DNA of 64,000 bases from Paragyromitra xinjiangensis (GCA_038503065.1 JBCAMK010000008.1:744001-808000); one strand, 5' to 3'; positions 50,801 to 63,062 are shown, counted from the stretch's first letter. The notes: generated by a model not told the origin, from the sequence alone. Made by a program: numbers and translations.

Positions 50801-51549
50801 GTGCATACATCGCCCATATACGCTATGGCATCACCACACAAACGTACACACATTCTTGCGCCCTCGGATATTACGCTGAGAACGAAGACGCCGAAATTCA
50901 CGCCATTCAAGAAGCCTTAGCCCTCTTGCTCCAACACATCATCCACCCCACCCCCGTATATATATGCGTCGATAATCAAAATGCTCTAAAATCACTTACA
51001 GGAGGACCCACACACAACAAGGAATACCTGTGGCACGCACTTAACGCATGCAATTCACTTCAAAACATAGGATGCTCCATCAAGGGCATATGGACTCCCT
51101 CCCATACACAAATCTTTGGCAACGAAAAAGCCGATCAACTGGCCACATTCGCCCATAACAAACCTCTCTGCCCATGGCATCGCCTTACCCTCGGACACTT
51201 ATCACTTCTACCTAAAAAACTTCTACTCAAATCATGGGCCTCTAACACCTCAGAGCCCACCGCACTCCACATCGCGCAACACCTCACATCACTACCACGC
51301 AAACGATTCTCCAAACTTGTCAAAATACGCAACCAAGCGCATTTTATCGATCCCACCGGATTCACCGATCCACTCATATGCACATGCGGCGAACAGGATG
51401 GTTCTTATCATCGCATCATGTCCTGCAAACTCAGAAACAAAGAACGACAAGTTTTCTTTAAAAATTCAGAACCAGATTGGAATGTTTTCTTTTCGCCTAA
51501 GTTAAATTTTTCCGAATTTTTTTCCTACATGAACCTATTAGGGTTATAA
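47857..51549 (+). CDS. LINE ORF2, array copy 1 (APE, RT, RNase H)
   Basis: 1,230 residues, uninterrupted. APE motifs QLNCAKGKAS, LQDPWSE, DTNLHHTWWYG and SDH; RT motifs RPISLLSCLGKLLER, TDIEGAFNCVIH, GLPQGSAVSSIAFTIYS and YIDDNAML near residue 681; RNase H motifs LYTDGS near 968, ENEDAEIHAIQEAL, CVDNQNAL and WTPSHTQIFGNEKADQLA; terminal CTCGEQDGSYHRIMSC knuckle. The ATG at 47857 lies 8 nt before the end of ORF1, so translation probably depends on reinitiation. Confidence 0.92.
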   Translation: MIKHTTQITGIAQVQQLNCAKGKASTLSVLHHANINTQLAILALQDPWSETQGLPPNITNFHRFSPTNQNPKCVIYINANMNLNPRISTSFFNNAISIIITTAIGDIEISNIYANHTPTTHTYLNMHNFLPMHIILADTNLHHTWWYGLETDTHRTSINRTRTTANQLVDWLEDHSYQLINHPGTFTHFPRNGNKNSIIDLTLFKNIQQYLITWQSDQGLRDNSDHTLITTTIFLPPKPTATPKRNLSKANWTQFHDIIRQSAINNSQPTNANETIKECEKLTSLIQLDTITAIPLSKPSQHSKGWWTNELSKLKRKINTINHLIKRPNPPQHTKSLLKNLRTQWKIEINEAKKHHWHQRLSTNDPKQIWQAIKQTNGRRPPTTIQPLHNAPNFEAQCNAFKSTFFPPILASHQPLPQNWLPPPASDQSTNIPYVTSELISKLLAKTSPTSAPGHDGIIYPHIQHTHQAAPLLIPKILTAALRFGAFPDIWKQAIVTPIPKSGKDDYSKPNAYRPISLLSCLGKLLERIITKQLEIAAINSGAINHQHTGGRTGISAIDALQQIITPSQSWLDIPATTGHQKQLRPSILTTDIEGAFNCVIHQQMTAIFLHFKFPTYLIQWYQSFTTNRTIAFRFNNTTSPTLPFNSGLPQGSAVSSIAFTIYSAALDTEPSPSNLTYSNTYIDDNAMLQASFSQKFATRTLQQRLDLKIKRGSHLNILFSPPKTELMHLRLNSRIKDPIPTPITLYNQSILPTEQNRMLGLIIDRRLTFHQHTHHIVASLLKTKGAIYPLLKSIHLTPATIHHILHIVHIPKMLWGSPIWWTGAPTIIDNIQPTYHSLARLITGLPRYTKITHLLREAALPPLNLLLDYHSQKYGIRILKNNAYNPAFLPLLKLLPQTTEYKGTGLKRIASLLQPLINNLPLERLEFSFHSSYLTPSSLQISKLSKQQTATQHINWTGTLENAWLLYTDGSLNDNGHTSSGAYIAHIRYGITTQTYTHSCALGYYAENEDAEIHAIQEALALLLQHIIHPTPVYICVDNQNALKSLTGGPTHNKEYLWHALNACNSLQNIGCSIKGIWTPSHTQIFGNEKADQLATFAHNKPLCPWHRLTLGHLSLLPKKLLLKSWASNTSEPTALHIAQHLTSLPRKRFSKLVKIRNQAHFIDPTGFTDPLICTCGEQDGSYHRIMSCKLRNKERQVFFKNSEPDWNVFFSPKLNFSEFFSYMNLLGL

Positions 51550-51745
51550 AAATTTCTTGTTGCGAATAAGTAGGGGGATGATCATTTGGTTTTCCTTTTA
51601 GTTATAAACTTCCTTTTGTTTTATTTTTATTTTTCTTTGAGAAATTGGTTCGAAAAACGGGGAGGATTTATTTGTAGATGGCGGTGGATGAGGCGATATA
51701 CTTTAGTATTAGGGCCGTAGAATTAAAACACTAAAACACTAAAAC

Positions 51746-51758
51746 ACTAGAGGCAGTA
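51746..51758 (+). repeat. 13-bp junction repeat, copy 2 of 4
   Basis: ACTAGAGGCAGTA joins the AAAACACT tail of array copy 1 to the 5' end of copy 2. The last ACT of the tail overlaps the first ACT of the repeat. Confidence 0.85.
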
Positions 51759-52090
51759 TATAACAAGCGACCGTCCACCTCGCTTCTGTTCTTCCTCCAT
51801 CATCTCCGACCGCAAACTCAACACCACAAACCACCTCTCCCAGAATCTCACAGAACCAAAAGTCTTTATCTCTTTGGCCTCGTTTATCATCACACCCCAC
51901 CCTGCATCTGGGAATTCATCACTTCCATCGCTCTCCCATCAACCTGGCTCCCAATACTCCCCCCAGAGTATCGCCATCACCACCCGCAACTCCCGTCCGA
52001 CTTGTTTGGGCACCCATCACACCCACACCTCTTGCTGGACGCAAACGCACATCCAGCCACCTTTCCCCCCATCTCACCCGAACCTCCAAC

Positions 52091-53524
52091 ATGTCTGCAC
52101 CTGAAGGCAGCACTGCTCTCTCCGCCTTTGATCCCACAGATCTCCCTATGGAAGACAAACCCGCTTCCAACCACAGCAGCTCCTCCAGTGAACACGACGA
52201 CGATGAAAGCGTCGGAGGCCAGGAATTTAACTCCAACCTCAACTTCACACAAATCCCTGCCGAAGAAATGGCAAACATGACCAATGCCACCACCACCAAC
52301 TATCTCGCTTGGTTCATCCAGAGCCAATTCAACTCAATGAAGGACGAATTTGAGAGACAAATGGACACTCTCCTAGCCCAAATCAAATTCAATAACATCC
52401 AAAACACCAACACTACCTCTAAACTTGCGGAAATCAAGGCTCAAAATATCTCCCTCCAAAACACCGTCCGCTCCTTAGATGCCAGGCTCCTACACCTTCA
52501 AACCAACCAAAGCGCCAAAACCAACATCCCTGCCGCAAACAACAAACCTCCCACCACAAACACCAGCAAACCTTCCAACACCACCAACAAAGCACAAGAA
52601 ACCTACGCCAGCAAAGCCACAACAGCACCTGGCGAAAGTAATTTCACCACCGTCACCAATCGCAAAACTCCAAAAATCCAACCACTATACAAGCCTGATT
52701 TCACCACTGACAAAAGAGAAATCATACTTGAACTTACTGAACCCCTTCCTATCTCAGCCACTCCAGACTCCATACTCAACGCCATCAACAACCGTCTAGG
52801 AGCCGTTAATACATGCATCCTAGCCGTTCGCAAAACCAACAACGACAACCTCATCCTCACCACCAAACCCAATGAAGCAGCTGACAAGTTCATCGAACAA
52901 TATGAACATGAAATCACCTCAGCATGCAACCTCCTCAAAATTCCAATCACCAACATCAGAATCAACAGCAGGTGGTCAAAATTTATCATAGACGCTGTCC
53001 CACTCAATTTTAACCTTGAACCCGTCACACCCACCACCATCACCAATGCCCTTCAAGCCGCCCTACCCGACGTACAACTAGCCCAAGCCCCAAGATGGCT
53101 ATCCACTGAAGAAAAACGTATCGGCAAAAAAGCCTCCTCCATCGTCATTGCCCTGCCGGCCAGACACACCCTTACAACCCTAGGCTTCACCTAACTCAAC
53201 ATCCTAAATGCCACTTGCAAAATCCGTGAATAGCATCCAATCAACCCCACCACTCAATGCCGAAACTGTCAAAAATTGGGACACCATGACGCCACCTGCA
53301 AACAAGAAGTTGCCTGTGCCATTTGCGCACTTGCTCACCACACCAAAGACCACAAATGCGACCAAATCACATGCAAAGGTGGCGCCAGATGCACACACAT
53401 GCCACTCAGATGTGCCTGCTGCAACACCAACCAACACACCGCCATTGACTGCCCCGAAAAAATGAAGACCAGAGCACTCTACCTTGCTCAACGCGCACAA
53501 AAAATCAACAACCGTAATGATTAA
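52091..53524 (+). pseudogene. LINE ORF1, array copy 2, two stops
   Basis: Same length and frame as copy 1 (1,434 bp). TAA at 53192-53194 and TAG at 53231-53233 both replace TAC codons just before the Cys/His knuckles, through C-to-A and C-to-G changes. The truncated 367-residue product lacks all knuckles. Confidence 0.9.
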
Positions 53525-56500
53525 ACACACAACACAGATCACAGGCATAGCCCAAGTGCAACAACTGAATTGCGCTAAAGGAAAGGCCTCCACTCTCTCA
53601 GTACTCCATCATGCGAACATCAACACCCAACTAGCCATACTCGCCTTGCAAGACCCATGGTCAGAAACCCAAGGGCTACCACCAAACATCACAAATTTTC
53701 ATCGCTTTTCACCAACGAACCAAAATCCCAAATGCGTCACTTACATAAACGCAAACATGAACCTAAATCCACGAATATCAACTTCCTTCTTCAACAACGC
53801 CATCTCAATCATAATCACCACAGCCATAGGTGACATTGAAATTTCAAACATCTACGCCAACCACACACCCACAACACACACTTACCTCAACATGCACAAC
53901 TTTCTCCCTATGCACATAATACTAGCAGACACAAACCTACACCACACATGGTGGTATGGACTCCAAACAGATACCCACCGCACCTCCATAAACAGAACCA
54001 GAACCACAGCCAACCAACTCGTGGACTGGCTAGAAGATCACAGCTACCAACTCATCAATCACCCAGGAACCTTCACGCATTTCCCTAGAAATGGCAACAG
54101 AAATTCCATCATCGATCTCACCTTATTCAAAAACACACAACAATATCTCATAACATGGCAATCCAATTAAGGTCTAAGAGATAACTCTGATCACACCTTA
54201 ATCACAACCACCATCTTTCTCCCGCCAAAACCCACAGCAACACCCAAACGCAACCTCAGCAAAGCAAACTGGATTCAATTCCACAACATAATAAAACAAT
54301 CAGCACTCAAAAATTCCCAACCCACCAACGCCAATGAAACCACCAAAGAATGCGAAAAGCTCGCCTCCCTCATACAACTAGCCACCATCACGGCCATACC
54401 CCTATCGAAACCCAGCCAACATTCCAAAGGCTGGTGGACCAATGAACTCTCCAAACTGAAAAGGAAAATAAATACCATCAACCACTTAATCAAACGACCC
54501 AATCCACCACAGCACACCAAAAGCCTCCTCAAAAATCTTCGAACGCAATGGAAAATCGAAATCAATGAAGCCAAAAAACATCACTGGCATCAACGACTAT
54601 CCACCAACGATCCCAAACAAATCTGGCAGGCCATCAAGCAAACCAATGGCCGCAGACCCCCCACAACTATACAACCTCTACACAATGCACCCAACTTCGA
54701 AGCACAATGCAACGCCTTCAAATCCACGTTCTTCCCACCCATCCTCGCCTCCCACCAACCATTACCACAAAATTGGCTTCCCCCACCTGCATCAGACCAA
54801 TCCTCCAACATACCTCATGTCACCCCAGAATTAATTTCTAAATTGCTCGCCAAAACCTCCCCCGCATCCGCCCCAGGACACGATGGGATCCTTTACCCTC
54901 ACATACAACACACTCATCAAGCTGCTCCCCTACTCATCCCCAAAATCTTCACAGCTGCCCTTCGCTTTGGCGCCTTCCCCGATACATGGAAACAAGCAAT
55001 CGTCACACCCATACCCAAGTCAGGCAAAGACGATTATTCCAAACCCAACGCCTATCACCCCATTTCATTATTATCATGCCTGGGCAAACTTCTAGAACGC
55101 ATCATCACTAAACAACTAGAAATCGCCGCAATAAACTCAGGTGCAATAAACCACCAACACACAGGTGGACGCACGGGAATCTCGGCAATAGACGCTCTAC
55201 AACAAATCATCACACCATCCCAATCCTGGCTCGATACTCCTGCTACAACAGGACACCAAAAACAACTACGACCCTCCATCCTCACTACAGATATTGAAGG
55301 AGCCTTCAACTGCGTCATCCATCAACAAATGACAGCGATCTTCCTCCACTTCAAATTCCCCACATACCTAATACAATGGTACCAAAGCTTCACTACCAAT
55401 CGAACAATAGCTTTCCGCTTCAATAATACCACAAGCCCAACATTACCCTTCAACAGTGGACTCCCTCAAGGATCTGCTGTTTCATCCATCGCTTTCACCA
55501 TATACAGTGCCGCATTGGACACTGAACCATCACCCTCTAATCTCACCTATTCCAACACTTACATTGATGACAACGCCATGCTACAAGCAAGCTTCTCACA
55601 AAACTTTGCCACCAGGACACTGCAACAACGCCTCAATCTCAAGATTGAAAGAGGCTCACACCTCAATATCCTTTTCTCCCCACCAAAAACGGAACTCATG
55701 CACCTAAGACTCAACTCCAGAGTCAAAGACCCCATCCCTACCCCCATCACACTCTATAATCAAAACATCTTACCCACCGAGCAAAACCGCATGTTAGGTC
55801 TCATAATCGATCGAAGATTAACCTTTCATCAACACACACATCACATCATCGCCTCCTTACTCAAAACCAAAGGAGTCATTTATCCTCTTCTCAAATCCAT
55901 ACACCTCACCCCCGCCACAATACATCACATTCTACAAATAGTCCATATCCCCAAAATGCTATGGGGCTCCCCCATATGGTGGACAGGCGCACCCACCATC
56001 ATAGACAACATCCAACCAGCATATCACAGCCTTGCCCGGCTCATCACGGGCCTTCCCAGATACACCAAGATAACCCACTTACTGCGCGAAGCTGCCCTAC
56101 CACCGCTCAATTTACTACTAGATTACCATTCACAAAAATACGGCATACGCATTCTAAAAAACAACGCGTATAATCCAGCCTTCCTCCCGCTACTCAAGCT
56201 CCTTCCACAAACAACAGAATACAAAGGAACAGGACTCAAAAGAATAGCCTCCCTGCTTCAACCCCTCATCAATAACATACCCCTCGAAAGACTTGAATTT
56301 CCCTTTCATTCTCCATTCCTCACACCAAGTTCTTTACAAATCTCCCAACTTTCCAAACAACAAACAGCCACGCAACACATAAACTGGACAGGCACATTAG
56401 AAAATGCCTGGCTTCTCTATACAGATGGCTCCCTCAACGACAACGGACACACATCCTCCGGTGCATATATCGCCCACATACGCTATGGCATCACCACACA

Positions 56501-57209
56501 AACATATACACATTCCTGTGCCCTCGGACATCACGCCGAGAACGAAGACGCCGAAATCCATGCTATTCAAGAAGCCTTAGCTCTCTTACTCCAGCACATC
56601 ATTCACCCTACTCCCATATACATATGCGTCGACAACCAAAATGCCCTAAAATCACTAGCAGGAGGATCCACACACAACAAGGAATACCTGTGGCACGCAC
56701 TCAACGCATGCAATTCACTTCAAAACATAGGATGCTCCATCAGTGGCATATGGACTCCCTCCCACACACAAATTTTTGGTAACGAAAAAGCCGATCAACT
56801 GGCTACATTCGCCCATAACAAACCTCTCTACCCATGGCATCGCCTTACCCTCGGACACCTTTCACTCCTACCCAAAAAACATCTATTCAAATCATGGGCC
56901 TCTAACACCTCAGAGCCCATCGCACTCCACATCGCGCAACATCTCACATCACTATCACGCAAACGGTTTTCTAAACTTGTTAAAATACGCAATCAAGAGC
57001 ATTTCATCGATCCCACCGGATTCACTGATCCACTCATATGCACATGCGGCGAACAAGATGGTTCCTATCATCGCATCATGTCCTGCAAATTCAGAAACAA
57101 AGAACGGCAAGATTTCTTTAAAAATTCAGAACCAGATTAGAATATTTTCTTTTCGTCTGAGTTAAATTTTTCTGAGTTTTTTTCTTATATGAACCTATTA
57201 GGGTTATAA
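53517..57209 (+). pseudogene. LINE ORF2, array copy 2, two stops
   Basis: The frame equals copy 1 in length (3,693 bp). TAA at 54168-54170 replaces CAA in the endonuclease domain just before the SDH motif region. TAG at 57138-57140 replaces TGG near the C-terminus. All RT and RNase H motifs remain recognisable between them (YIDDNAML, LYTDGS). One core RT residue also differs: YHPISLLSCLGKLLER where copy 1 has YRPISL. Confidence 0.9.
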
Positions 57210-57391
57210 AATTTTCTGTTACGAATAAGTAGGGGGATGATTGATTTGGTTTTCCTTCTAGTTAAAAATTTCTTTCGTTTTTATTAGAAAATTGGTTCGA
57301 AAACGGGGAGGAATTATTTGTAGATGGCGGCGGATGAGGCGATATACTTTAGTATTAGGGCCGTAGAATTAAAACACTAAAACACTAAAAC

Positions 57392-57404
57392 ACTAGAGGC
57401 AGTA
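57392..57404 (+). repeat. 13-bp junction repeat, copy 3 of 4
   Basis: ACTAGAGGCAGTA links the tail of array copy 2 to the start of copy 3, identical to the other junctions. Confidence 0.85.
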
Positions 57405-57736
57405 TATAACAAGCGACCGCCCACCTCGCTTCTACTTCTCCTCCATCATCTCTGACCGCAAACTCAACACCACAAACCATCTCTCCCAGAATTTCACAGA
57501 ACCAAAAGTCTTTATCTCTTTGGCCTCGTTTATCATCACACCCCACTCCGCATCTGGGCATTCATCACTCCCATCGCTCCACCATCAACCTGGCTCCCAT
57601 TACTCCACCCAGAGTATCGCCATCACCACCCGCAACTCCTGTCCGACTTGTTTGGGCACCCGTCACACCCACACCTCTTGCTGGGCGCAAACGCACCTCC
57701 AGCCACCTCTCTCCCCATCTCACTCGAACTTCCAAC

Positions 57737-59170
57737 ATGTCTGCATTAGAAGGCAGCACTGCCCTCTCCGCCTTTGACCCCACAGACCTTCCAATGGAAG
57801 ACAAACCTGCCTCCAACCACAGCAATTCCTCTAGTGAACACAACGACGATGAAAGCGTCGGAGGCCAGGAGTTCAACTCCAACCTCAACTTTACTCAAAT
57901 CCCCGCCGAAGAAATGACAAACATGTCCAACGCCACTTCCACCAACTACCTTGCCTGGTTCATTCAAAGTCAATTCAATTCAATGAAAGATGAATTTGAG
58001 AGACAGATGGACACCCTCTTAGCTCAAATTAAATTCAACAACATCCAAAACACCAACACCACCTCCAAACTTGCGGAAATCAAAGCCCAAAACATTTCCC
58101 TCCAAAACACCGTCCGCTCCCTAGACGCCAGACTTCTGCACCTGCAAAACAACCAAAGCGCCAAAACCAACACTCCTGCCGCAAGCAACAAATCTCCCAC
58201 CACAAACACCACCAAACCCTCCAACACCACCAACAAAGCGCAAGAAACCTATGCTAGCAAAGCCACAACAGCACCTGGCGAAAGCAACTTCACCACCGTT
58301 ACAAACAAAAAAACACCCAAGATCCAACCACTATACAAACCCGACTTCACAACCAATAAAAGGGAAATCATAATTGAGCTCACAGAACCTCTCCCCACCT
58401 CGGCCACCCCAGATTCCATCCTCAACGCCATCAATAATAGACTCGGCTCGGTTAACACAAGCATCTTAGCCGCACGCAAAACAAACAACGACAACATCAT
58501 CCTCACCACCAGACCAAACGAAGCCGCAGACAAGTTCATCGAACAATATGAACACGAAATCACCTCAGCCTGCAATCTACTCAAAATCCCCATCACCAAC
58601 ATCAGGGTCAACAGCAGATGGTCCAAATTCATCATCAACGCCGTCCCCCTGAACTTCAACCTCGAACCTGTTACGCCCACAACAATCACCAACGCCCTAC
58701 AAGCCGCCCTACCCGACGTACAACTAGCCCAAGCCCCAAGATGGCTATCAACAGACGAAAAACATATTGGCAAGAAAGCCTCCTCCATCGTCATTGCACT
58801 ACCAGCGAGACATACTCTTAAAACCCTTGGCTTCACCTATCTCAACATCCTCAACGCCACCTGCAAAATCCGCGAATACCACCCCATCAACCCAACGACA
58901 CAATGCCACAATTGCCAAAAGCTTGGACATCATGATGCCACCTGCAAACTTGAAGTCGCCTGCGCCATATGCGCACTTGCACACCACACCAAAGACCACA
59001 GATGTGATCAAATCACCTGCAAAGGAGGTGCCAGATGCACACATATGCCACTCAGATGCGCCTGCTGCAACACCAACCAACACACTGCCATCGATTGCCC
59101 AGAAAAACTCAAAACAAGAGCCCTATATCTAGCACAACGCGCTCAAAAATCAAACCAACAACATGATTAA
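57737..59170 (+). CDS. LINE ORF1, array copy 3
   Basis: 477 residues, uninterrupted, starting MSALEGSTALSAFDPTDLP. It has the same domain order as copy 1 and complete knuckles (CHNCQKLGHHDATC, CAICALAHHTKDHRC, CACCNTNQHTAIDC). The first knuckle has His instead of Arg after its first Cys. It overlaps ORF2 by ATGATTAA. Confidence 0.9.
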   Translation: MSALEGSTALSAFDPTDLPMEDKPASNHSNSSSEHNDDESVGGQEFNSNLNFTQIPAEEMTNMSNATSTNYLAWFIQSQFNSMKDEFERQMDTLLAQIKFNNIQNTNTTSKLAEIKAQNISLQNTVRSLDARLLHLQNNQSAKTNTPAASNKSPTTNTTKPSNTTNKAQETYASKATTAPGESNFTTVTNKKTPKIQPLYKPDFTTNKREIIIELTEPLPTSATPDSILNAINNRLGSVNTSILAARKTNNDNIILTTRPNEAADKFIEQYEHEITSACNLLKIPITNIRVNSRWSKFIINAVPLNFNLEPVTPTTITNALQAALPDVQLAQAPRWLSTDEKHIGKKASSIVIALPARHTLKTLGFTYLNILNATCKIREYHPINPTTQCHNCQKLGHHDATCKLEVACAICALAHHTKDHRCDQITCKGGARCTHMPLRCACCNTNQHTAIDCPEKLKTRALYLAQRAQKSNQQHD

Positions 59171-62100
59171 TTACAACAAACAAACTGCAGGCATAGCCCA
59201 GGCACAGCAACTGAACTGCGCCAAAGGCAAAGCTACCACCCTTTCAGTACTACAGCATGCAAACAACAATCCACAATTAGCCTTCCTCGCACTACAAGAT
59301 CCATGGTCCGAACATAATAGTCTCCCACCCAACATCTCAAACTTTCATCGTTTTTCACCCACTTTAACTAATCCCAAATGCGTCACATACATCAACACTA
59401 ATATGAATTTCAATCCACAAATATCACACACTTTCTTTAATAACGCTTTATCCATAATAGTCACCACAGCCATTGGCAACATCGAGATCACAAACATATA
59501 TGCCAACCACCTCCCAACAACACACACCTACTTAACTACATTTAATTTTCTCCCCAAACACATAATTCTAGCCGATACCAACCTCCACCACGTATGGTGG
59601 TACGGCAGCGAAGCCGAAAATCATATCACATCGCTGAGAAACACAAGCATACCTGCAAACCAACTGGTACAACTACTTGAAGATCAAAACTACCATCTCA
59701 CCAACTCACCTGGCATACTCACACACTTCCCCAGAAATGGCCACAAACCCTCTGTCATTGACCTCTCACTCCTCAGAAACCTGCAACAATACCTCATAGC
59801 ATGGCACGCAGACCAAGATCTCAGAGACTGCTCAGATCACGCTCTCCTTACCACCACACTTTTCATACCACCCGCACCCATAGCCACCCCAAAACGCTCA
59901 CTGCACAAAGCAAACTGGATCCTTTTCGACCAGATCATAACACAATCACCACTTAATCATTCAGTCCCAATTAATGAAGCCGAAGCCACACGCGAATGTC
60001 AACTTCTTTCACTCCTCATACAACAAGCAGTCACCACAGCTATCCCTCTTTCTAAGCCCAACAGCAAATCAAAAGGCTGGTGGACTAACGAACTTACACA
60101 ACTCAAAAAGAAAATAAACGCAGTCAAAAGACTAACACACTTCCCTCACTCACCACACATCAAACACATCCTCAAAAATTTGAGAAAACAATGGAAAAAC
60201 GAAATCTTGGAAGCCAAGAAACACCATTGGCACCAACGCCTTTCTTCAAACGATCCTAAACAAATATGGCAAGCCATCAAACAAGCAAATGGCAGACGGC
60301 CCCCCACAATCATACAACCTCTTTTAAATGCATCAGACTTCAACACACAATGCAATCTCTTTCATTCAACCTTTTTCCCACCAGTTACAAATACTTCACA
60401 AGAACTACCCAATAACTGGCTCCCTCCTCCCATTTTAAAACAATCCCACACCACACCGCTTATTACCCCACACCTCATTTCCAAACTCCTCGCCAAAACC
60501 TCACCGGCATCCTCCCCCGGCGCAGATGGCATACTCTACCCTCACATTTCTAGAGCCCATCAGGCCTCCCCCTTCCTCATTCCAAAAATATTCACCGCAG
60601 CATTAAAATTTGGCATCTTTCCCGATATCTGGAAACAAGCCATCATTACACCAATCCCAAAGGCAGGCAAAGGCGATTACTCCCAGCCCAAATCCTACCG
60701 CCCGATCTCGCTCCTTTCATGCCTAGGCAAATTACTCGAACGCCTGGTCACAAAACAACTGGAAATAGCAGCAATTAATTCAGGCGCAATAAATCAACAG
60801 CATACAGGAGGGCGCACAGGCATTTCCGCCATTGATGCGTTACAACAAATTATCACCCCTGCACAACAATGGCTAGACATTCCCGCCACAACTGGACATC
60901 AAAAACAACTCCGACCATCCCTTCTCACCACAGACATAGAAGGAGCCTTCAATTGCGTCATACACAAACAAATGGCAAACATCCTCACACACTACGAATT
61001 CCCAGCTTACCTCATCAAATGGTATCTTAGCTTCACAGCAAACAGAACCATCTCCTTCCGCTTCAATAATACTATTAGCTCTACATTCCCCTTTCACAGC
61101 GGCCTCCCTCAAGGCTCACCAATCTCCTCCATCGCCTTTACAATTTACAGTGCGGCCCTAGACATTGAACCTACCGCCTCCAATCTAACACGTTCCAACA
61201 GCTACATTGATGACAACGCCATGCTCCAAGCGAGCTTTTCACAAAAATTTGCCACCATAACACTTCAACAACACCTCAACCTAAAAATCGAATGAGGCTC
61301 ATTACTAAACATCACCTTCTCCCCCCCCAAAACCGAACTCATGCATCTAAGATTACCATCCAGAATCAAAGATCCGCTACCCATACCTATCACCCTTTAT
61401 GGCCAACAAATCTTACCAACCAAACACAGCATAGTGCTGGGCCTCACCATCGATCAAAGAATTAATTTTCATAAACATACCGATCACATCACAGCTTCCC
61501 TCTTGAAAGCAAGAGGAACCATTTATCCTCTCCTTCATTCCATCCATCTCACACCCACCAATATTCATCATATAATACAATCAATACACATACCCAAAAT
61601 GCTCTGGGGTTCCCCCATATTATGGACGGGAACAACCACCATCCTCAGAAACATTCAACCCTCCTACAATAACCTTGCCCGCCTCATCACAGGGCTTCCC
61701 AAACACACCCACATATCAGATCTTCTACGGGAAGCAGCCCTCCAGCCATTAAACCTACTCCTCGATTATCATTCCCAGAAGTACGCCATCCGTATACTCA
61801 AAAGCAACGCCAACAATCCAGCCTTTCTTCCACTTCTACAACTACTACCACAAACTACCGAATACAAGGGCACAGGCCTCAAAAGAATTGCGTCCCTACT
61901 TTACAACCTTACAAGCAACTTACCACTTGAACGATTAAATTTCCCATTTCAAAGCCCTCACCTACATGCACAACAACTCATTATTTCCATGCTCTCCAAA
62001 GAAGCCACCGCCCAACAACATAATTCCTGGATAGGCTCTCTCAACGATGCATGGCTACTGTACTCTGACGGCTCCCAGCGAGAAGATGAGCACACTTCCG

Positions 62101-62852
62101 CAGCAGCACACATTATTCACATCAGACATGGCATTCCCACACAAACCTTTCAACATTCATGCGCCTTCGGCTTTCATGCTGAAAACGAAGATGCAGAAAT
62201 CCACGCCATACAAAAAGCTCTCACCCTACTGTTACAAAACATCATCTTACCCGCAGACATTTACCTCTGCGTAGACAACCAAAATGCACTACGCGCCCTA
62301 TTCGGAGGACCCACGCAAAACAAGGAACACTTATGGCACGCCCTCAACGCCTGCAAAACCCTCACTGATATTGGATGCACCATATGAGGCATCTGGACAC
62401 CATCGCACACCAAAATTCCCGGTAATGAGGAAGCTGACCGCCTCGCCACACTAGCCCACAACAAATCTCCCTGCTCATGGCAACGCCTCACGCTAGGACA
62501 TCTTTCACTCCTTCCACGCAAACATCTTCTTCAACAATGGTCAATGAAATCTATTTATCCCACCGCTCTGAAAATTTCAAAGCATCTAACACATTTATCA
62601 CGCAAACACTGCTCTAAACTCATGCAAATACAAAACCATCTACACCACATTGATCCCACCACGTTCACCGATCCTAAACATTGCAAATGTGGGGAACTCG
62701 ATTCATCTCATCATCGCATCATGCTTTGCAAATTACGAACAGCCGAGCGTCAGGAATTTTTCAAAGATTCCAACATAGATTGGAATCTTTTCTTTTCATC
62801 TCGGTTAAATTTGTCAGAATTTTTTTCTTTTATCGGAAAACTTGAATTATAA
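59163..62852 (+). pseudogene. LINE ORF2, array copy 3, two stops
   Basis: 1,229 codons in one frame. TGA at 61293-61295, just after the RT catalytic YIDDNAML, replaces an Arg codon. TGA at 62385-62387 lies in the RNase H domain before GIWTPSHTKIPGNEEADR. Endonuclease and RT motifs are otherwise kept (PQGSPISSIAFTIYS). The terminal knuckle is CKCGELDSSHHRIMLC. Confidence 0.9.
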
Positions 62853-63049
62853 AAACAGCGCGTCATAGTAAGAAACTTGGTCGGGAATTTTCTTTGATTT
62901 ATGTCTTCTTTATTCCTTTATGTTATTAAGTTTTGATTGGAAAGTTAGTACTTTTTTTTTTTTGGGGAGGAATTATGTAGTATGACGGGGGATGAGGCGA
63001 TATACTTTAGTATCAGGGCCGTAGAATAAAAACACTAAAACACTAAAAC

Positions 63050-63062
63050 ACTAGAGGCAGTA
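63050..63062 (+). repeat. 13-bp junction repeat, copy 4 of 4
   Basis: ACTAGAGGCAGTA follows the tail of array copy 3 and is directly continued by the gypsy-type coding sequence. It marks the right edge of the array. Confidence 0.85.

Larger units (their letters stand above)
46099..51745 (+). mobile_element. LINE array copy 1 (intact, 5,647 bp)
   Basis: The leader starts TATAACAAGCGACCGCC. ORF1 and ORF2 are both open. The 3' UTR ends GAGGCGATATACTTTAGTATTAGGGCCGTAG and the tail is three AAAACACT units. It is the only member of the array without a stop, so it is the likeliest source of active protein. Confidence 0.9.
51759..57391 (+). mobile_element. LINE array copy 2 (full-length, inactivated)
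   Basis: 5,633 bp with the same 5' start, 3' UTR and three-unit AAAACACT tail as copy 1, to which it is very close in sequence. ORF1 has two stops and ORF2 has two, so it cannot encode its own proteins. Confidence 0.9.
57405..63049 (+). mobile_element. LINE array copy 3 (full-length, more diverged)
   Basis: 5,645 bp with the same ends and the same three-unit AAAACACT tail, but clearly more diverged from copies 1 and 2 in ORF2 and the 3' UTR. ORF1 is open and ORF2 has two stops. Confidence 0.9.
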
